A stretch of DNA of 64,000 nt, from positions 4,913,698 through 4,977,697 of the forward strand of contig NW_003101681.1 of NCBI RefSeq assembly GCF_000003855.2, given 5' to 3'. Shown piece after piece: positions 59,470-64,000 of the stretch; position 1 is the stretch's first letter, and every line of letters starts with the position of its first letter. The notes below the pieces were generated by a model. It was not told the DNA's origin. It searched no databases and saw only the letters and a list, made by a program, of their open reading frames with translations. The stretch comes from Blastomyces gilchristii SLH14081. Its lineage: Eukaryota > Ascomycota > Eurotiomycetes > Onygenales > Ajellomycetaceae. The position numbers and the translations under genes were made by a program.

Positions 59470-61068
59470 CTAATCACTATCATCAGATAGTAGATTATAA
59501 CTATTTTGAAAAGTAGGAATCTCAACTACTTGCATTATATCTAGTTTATTATCAGAGTCATTTCTCAATTCTCTAATCTTAACAGAAGTTTGAGGATTCA
59601 AATTCTGTTTACATTTAGCTAAAGAATTGAAGTTTGAAGATTTAGATAGTTAAGAGTTTCTTCTTTTTGAGCTTATAGTTGTAAGTTTACTGGCCTGCCT
59701 CTTCTCTTTAGTTCTAGATTGACTTTGAGCTTCATCTTTTCTCCAGTTCTTTTGAGTTCTTGAAGTAAATATACATTCTTTTGAGCTAGATGCATGTTTT
59801 TCTTTACAATTAGAGCACTTAAGCAGAGTGTATTGATATATTTCATCTCTTTTTGAGCATGTTTCATATCTATGCTTACTAGTTTTATGATCTCTGGCAC
59901 AGAATGCACATTTTGAGTCTCTAAAATATGAGATTATAAAGTGTTCATATCTTTGACAGTTTAAACACTGTGTTTGAGCTTTGAGATTCATTCTTGAGTC
60001 TTTGTATTCATGAACTCTCATTTTCAAATCTACTACTCTTACTTCAGAGATCTTTGACTGTTCAAGTGTTTTTATATATATTAGAACAGAGGCATTTCTT
60101 CTGCTTTATCTGAACTCAATTGAATTTAATTATACAGGCTCTTTTCTCAGTTGAATAGAGTTGTATTCTTTCAATTCATTTTTAAGAAGTAGTATTTCTT
60201 CTTCACAGTCAAAAATTTCAACTGAAATATCATAAAGAATGAATTTATCTCACTTTTCATCTCTCTCAGATAGAATTATTGTGTTTAGTGAAGATTCTAC
60301 TGCTCACTTTCAGAGATTCTCATTCTAAATAAGGAATTTAGCACTGAACTCAGGCATTGTAGTCAGAATGATGAAGCTTTCAAAGAATAATGACTCAATT
60401 GAAGCTATAACTGATTTTTGAACTTCAATATCAATTATCAACTGAGAAAAGAACTGCTGATTAATTTCATTTCTAATTCTGAAAATGAGATTTGAGTTTA
60501 TCTTATTCCTTTGCAGAATGTCCTGGTTTAAGACTTTGAGAATAAGTCTTCTATTTCTGAAGATTTGAAAGTTTTTCTCTTTTTGCATTTTTTTCTTCAC
60601 TTTTCTATGAATAGAAGTATGAGGAGTATTCTTCTCAGTTTTCTCAGAATTTTGAGCCCATTTTGAGATAGCAGGTTTAGAGACAGTAGATTCAGCTGCT
60701 TGAGCATATGTTTTCTTCTGATTCAAAGAAGAAGAAGAAGTAGGAAAAAAAGAAGAGCAAGATAAAGAGTCAGTGATTATACTAGAAATTTTCAATGTTT
60801 TTTAAACTGTGTTTGAAATTCCAAGTTTGAACTTGATCATCTTCTGTAGTTGTCTAGCCTGAGTATGAAGAATTAACAGAACTTCTTTATTCATCTCACT
60901 CAGGCACTGCTTTTCAAGAATCTTACTTACTTTTTCAAGTTTCTGTATTTCAAGAACTTGTTATTTCTCTATTTCTTCTTTCTTTCTTCCCTTCAGAATT
61001 TCAATCTCAGAAATAGCATTTGAGAAAGCATCTTTTTTCACATCAACTAAGTGTATTTTTGAACTCAT
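59470..61068 (-). pseudogene. LINE-E ORF1: gag-like RNA-binding protein (decayed)
   Basis: 533 codons from ATG (MSSKIHLVDVKK) to TAG after LLSDDSD. An N-terminal Glu/Lys-rich coiled-coil-like part is followed by a Ser-rich linker (SSSSLNQKKTYAQAAES) and a 150-codon stop-free block with RIRNEINQQFFSQL. The central domain has WLNSIEFRQSRRN-like sequence. C-terminal zinc knuckles follow: the first reads CLNCQRYEHFIISY, where the fourth ligand Cys is Tyr, then CAFCARDH, CSK and CSNCKEKH clusters. It is the best complete copy of ORF1 in the window and covers the region lost in the LINE-B gap. Confidence 0.87.
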
Positions 61069-61430
61069 TATTCTCACTTAATGAAAAGTTGATCAGACTG
61101 TTTCAATTGAGATATTTATTAAACTCTTTTGAAAAGTTGATCAGACTGTTTTAAAAGAAGAATAAAAGACTTTTGTATATAAAATACCTGATTTTTTTCA
61201 CACTAGTTCAGTAACTAGGTTAGATTTTTGAAGAGAATCTAATAAATTAAAATTGATTTTTAAGATAAATTAATAAAATCTTTATAATCTCTTTCTTGAG
61301 ATACAGTGAGGAAAAGTATAATATCAATGAATAATAAATCAGATAATATAACACTTTGTGAGAGAAAAACTGACAAAAAATAAGTTAATTTTTTACAGAG
61401 AAATTGATTAAAACTATTCAATTTTATTCT
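61069..61430 (-). promoter_or_regulatory. LINE-E 5' UTR with two tandem units
   Basis: Shared with LINE-B up to aaaactatt. The tgaaaagttgatcagactg unit occurs at 61082 and 61130, against three units in LINE-B. Downstream sequence is AT-rich with the word ctttcttgagatacagtgagg conserved between the two copies. Confidence 0.6.
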
Positions 61431-61977
61431 AAATCATTCAATTCTTCTCACACAACAAGTATACAACTCAAATGAGTTAATAAAGAGTGTAAAAAAGAAT
61501 TAAGTATTAATAAAAGCTCTTCAGTTACTGAAAAAGTAATTCTTACTTAAAAGCATGTGAAATTATGACAGAAAACAACTCTGTTTTTAATTCTTTATAA
61601 GAATATTGTATAAAATCCAGAGAAAAATACCTTACTTTTTCAAGAGAAGTAAAAAACTATTTCTAAGATCTTTTTTTTTTTTGCATTAACTGCTGTAGAA
61701 GAATGAGATAGAAACTACTAAGATATATACTACTATATACTCTCTATCAAGACTTTCTCTCTTCAGAGTCTTGATATTATAGAGAATATAAGTCTGTTTC
61801 TATATAATAATGTAAATATTGTCAGCAGAATGTAGAGAAACTGGTTATTTATATCTCAAAATAGAAGACTTTGTCAATGATTATATTAATATAGAGTTAA
61901 TTCTCAAATTCAATAGAAATCTAGTATTACTGTTCTCAATTCCTTGCAGAATCTAATGAATATTGAGATATTAAAAC
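61431..61977. other. AT-rich segment, possibly the distal LINE-E 5' UTR
   Basis: No gene seen. It includes a run of T at about 61671-61682 and the inverted word caagactttctc...gagtcttg near 61749-61772. If the weak target duplication at 61962-61977 is real, this is the 5' end of LINE-E and the full element is about 6.85 kb. Confidence 0.4.
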
Positions 61978-62712
61978 TAGATTTAATATATCTCACTGTG
62001 CAGGGATCAAAGGCTCAGTCAGATCTTGAAATATACTGATTTTATAGTTGTTATATCTGCTGATTATGTATTGAGTACAGTTGCTGAGATATCTCTTTGT
62101 ATTTTTCTGCTGGGGATGGGCCAGATTGAAAGAGATGGTACAAGGGTGAGACTTGTTATTGATGTCTTGGTACATCAAAGACAGAGAGGGTTTTTCACAG
62201 AGAATGCACTTCAGATGTGTCTGTTAATTATGTGCTTGATACTATTGCTGAGGTATCTTTTTGTATTTTTCTGCCGGAGGTGGGCCAGATTGAGAAGGAC
62301 GGTACATGAGTGAGACTTAGTGTTGATGTTTTGAAACATCAAAGATAGACAGGGTTTTCATGAAAGTTGCTTCTCAGATATCTTCACAATTACAGATTGA
62401 AGATCTTCCAAAATCAAGAAGATTGATGCATATGACTAGGTCTCTTCGCCTTACAATTTGTATGGCACTTTGGCCCGGGGTTGTGATTTGATAGGGGTGA
62501 ATGAGGGATAATCCCACACAGGAGTTTTGAACAATGTCTGGTTCACATTTGGCTGGATAACTCCACCACCACACGGGGTATGCGGTCGGCGATGGGGTCA
62601 AAATGCTTGTATGATTGAGAGCTTTTCAATGAATCTATCAGCGGGTTCTTATTTGAAAAATTGAGTGAGTTTGTGATGAAGTACTTGATGAATCTGCTGA
62701 GTTTTGCTGTTA
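61978..62712. other. GC-normal island of unknown identity
   Basis: About 735 bases with ordinary GG, CC and CpG content (ttggcccggggttgtg; ggtatgcggtcggcgatgggg), in sharp contrast to everything around it. No recognisable domain is found; short open frames on both strands (e.g. 62374-62601 minus) look accidental. It contains a 164-bp tandem duplication. It may be unmutated host DNA or a short, spared element. It ends where LINE-G begins. Confidence 0.55.
62056..62370 (+). repeat. 164-bp tandem duplication, two diverged copies
   Basis: Unit 1 starts at 62056 (tctgctgattatgtattgag) and unit 2 at 62220 (tctgttaattatgtgcttga). They share ttgtatttttctgc, gggccagattga and gagactt. Each unit contains a small hairpin, ttgatgtcttggtacatcaa in unit 1 and ttgatgttttgaaacatcaa in unit 2. 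In unit 2 most of the loop has become paired. 164 is not a multiple of three, arguing against a coding repeat. Confidence 0.8.
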
Positions 62713-64000
62713 TTTCAACTCTTTTTGAGCATGTTTTATATTTATACTCACTAGATTTATAATCTCTAGCACAGAATGTGCATTTTGAGTCTCTGAAATA
62801 AGAGATTATAAAGTGTTCATATCTTTGACAGTTTGAACACTGTGTTTAAGCTTTGAGATTCATTCTTGAGTCTTTATATTTATAAACTCTCATTTTCAAA
62901 TCTATCACTCTTACTTCAGAGATTTTTAATTGTTCAAGTGTCTTTATATATACTAGAACAGAGGTATTTCTTCTACTTTATCTGAACTCAATTAAATTTA
63001 GTTATACAGACTCTTTTCTCAGTTGAATAGAATTGTATTCTTCTAATTTATTTTTAAGAAGCAGTATTTCTTCTTCACAGTTAAAAGTTTCAACTGAACT
63101 ATTATAAAGAATGAATTTATCTCACTTTTTTCCTCTTTTAGATAGAATTATTGTGTTTAATAAAGATTCTATTACTGATTTTCAGAGATTCTCATTCTGA
63201 ATGAGAAATTCTGCACTGAATTCAGACATCATAGTCAGAATGATGAAATTTTCAAAGAAGAATAACTTAATTGAAGCTATAACTAATTTTTAAACTTCTA
63301 TATCAGTTATTAACTGAAAAAAGAACTGCTGATTAATTTCATTTCTAATTCTGAAAATAAGATTTAAGTTCAGGTTATTTCTCTGTAAGATCTTCTGATT
63401 TAAGACTTTGAGAATAAGTCTTCTATTTCTGAAGATTTAAAAGTTTTTCTCTTTTTACATTTTTTTCTCTTCTTTTCTATGAATAGAAGTATGAGCAGTA
63501 TTCTTCTCAGTTTTCTCAGAATTTTGAGCAGGTTTTAAGACAGCAGATTTAGAGACAGTAGATTCTGCTACTTGAGCATATATTTTCTTCTAATTTAAAG
63601 AAGAAGAAGAAGAAGTAGAGAAAGAAGAAGAGTAAGATAAAAAGTCAGTGATTATACTAGAAATTTTCAATGTCTTTTGAACTGTGTTGAAAATTTCAAG
63701 TTTGAACTTAATTATCTTCTGTAGTTGTCTAGTCTGAGTATGAAGAATTAACAGAACTTCTTCATTTATCTCACTCAGATACCATTTTTTAAGAATTTTA
63801 CTTACTTTTTCAAGTTTCTATATTTCAAGAACTTATTATTTCTCTATTTCTTTCTTCTTTCTTCTCTTTAGAATTTCAATCTCAGAAATAGTATCTGAGA
63901 AAGTATCTTTTTTCACATCAACTGAGTGTATTTTTGAACTTTTTTTACTCACTGAATAAAAAGTTGATCAGATTATTTTAAATGAGAGATTTATAAGTTT
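62713..64000 (-). mobile_element. LINE-G, 5' part with ORF1 (runs off the window)
   Basis: Minus-strand LINE that begins inside the ORF1 zinc-knuckle region (CSK... at ctctttttgagcatg) and extends through the rest of ORF1 to the 5' UTR unit aaaagttgatcag at the window edge. It includes CAFC and the RIRNEINQQFFSQL-equivalent region and the Ser-rich linker. The start codon region reads gaacttttttt, so the ATG seen in other copies is lost. The 3' part, from the second cysteine cluster onwards, is missing at exactly the place where LINE-A starts. Confidence 0.85.

Larger units (their letters stand above)
46865..61430 (-). mobile_element. LINE-E, full-length LINE split by G3
   Basis: Tail at 46865; the 5' boundary is uncertain and may reach about 61961. 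G3 interrupts ORF2 between 50942 and 59188. After removing G3 and one TTTC, ORF2 is exactly 3957 bases, as in LINE-A and LINE-B. ORF1 (59470-61068) and a 5' UTR follow. A possible target duplication is actgagatatccgaac (46847-46862) versus attgagatattaaaac (61962-61977), mostly C-to-T and G-to-A differences; this is weak. Confidence 0.88.

Noticed and set aside
62026..62313. 95-codon open frame in the GC-normal island
   Set aside because: It runs through both 164-bp repeat units in different frames, so the repeat is not translated consistently.

Overview
This window is one block of AT-rich, transposon-packed DNA from what looks like a filamentous fungus. The evidence is Tad/I-type LINEs with APE, reverse transcriptase and RNase H domains, Ty3/gypsy LTR elements, short fungal-type introns (GTRAGT, CTAAC-like branch sites, about 50-70 nt), and heavy C-to-T/G-to-A decay resembling repeat-induced point mutation (RIP). 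CpG and GG/CC are almost absent except in LTR ends, a small hAT-like MITE and one GC-normal island. The species cannot be named from the sequence. I see no intact host gene; every long coding frame belongs to a decayed transposon.

Layout: 1-5508 holds LINE tails and an almost complete LINE (LINE-A, +) followed by a second tandem 3' end. 6567-18344 is a gypsy element (family A, +) with a 5-bp target duplication CTTAA; LINE-B (-, 11065-17449) and MITE copy 1 (17450-17955) sit in it and most of its integrase is missing. 18350-20693 is degenerate AT-rich DNA. 20698-40430 is a second-family gypsy element (G2, -, 4-bp duplication TGAG). It was entered by a chimeric tRNA-like/LINE insertion (22255-24944) and by a sister element G1 (+, 25102-33835, duplication ATAA), which itself carries MITE copy 2. 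41150-45020 is LINE-D (-) with MITE copy 3. 46501-46864 is a family-A LTR plus leader, cut by LINE-E (-, from 46865 to at least 61430). LINE-E is split by gypsy element G3 (-, 50943-59183, duplication TTTC). 61978-62712 is a GC-normal island with a 164-bp tandem duplication. 62713-64000 is the 5' part of LINE-G (-).

Most interesting points: (1) G1, G2 and G3 each carry, between pol and the 3' LTR and on the strand opposite to pol, a conserved intron-containing reading frame. Antisense introns would survive retrotransposition. (2) In all six G LTRs the outer half keeps its CpGs while the inner half is mutated, so decay stops inside the LTR at a point resembling the transcript boundary. (3) The family-A primer-binding site is complementary to an 11-nt site in its own LTR, as in Tf1-type self-priming. 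(4) One LINE insertion is a chimera headed by the 3' half of a class-II-tRNA-like sequence, with a single target duplication around the whole unit. (5) LINE 3' ends carry a conserved hairpin whose loop occurs in both orientations.

All coordinates of repeats, termini and target duplications were read by eye. Reading frames are interrupted by many stop codons, mostly TGA/TAG/TAA at expected Trp and Gln positions, so coding features are given as pseudogenes.
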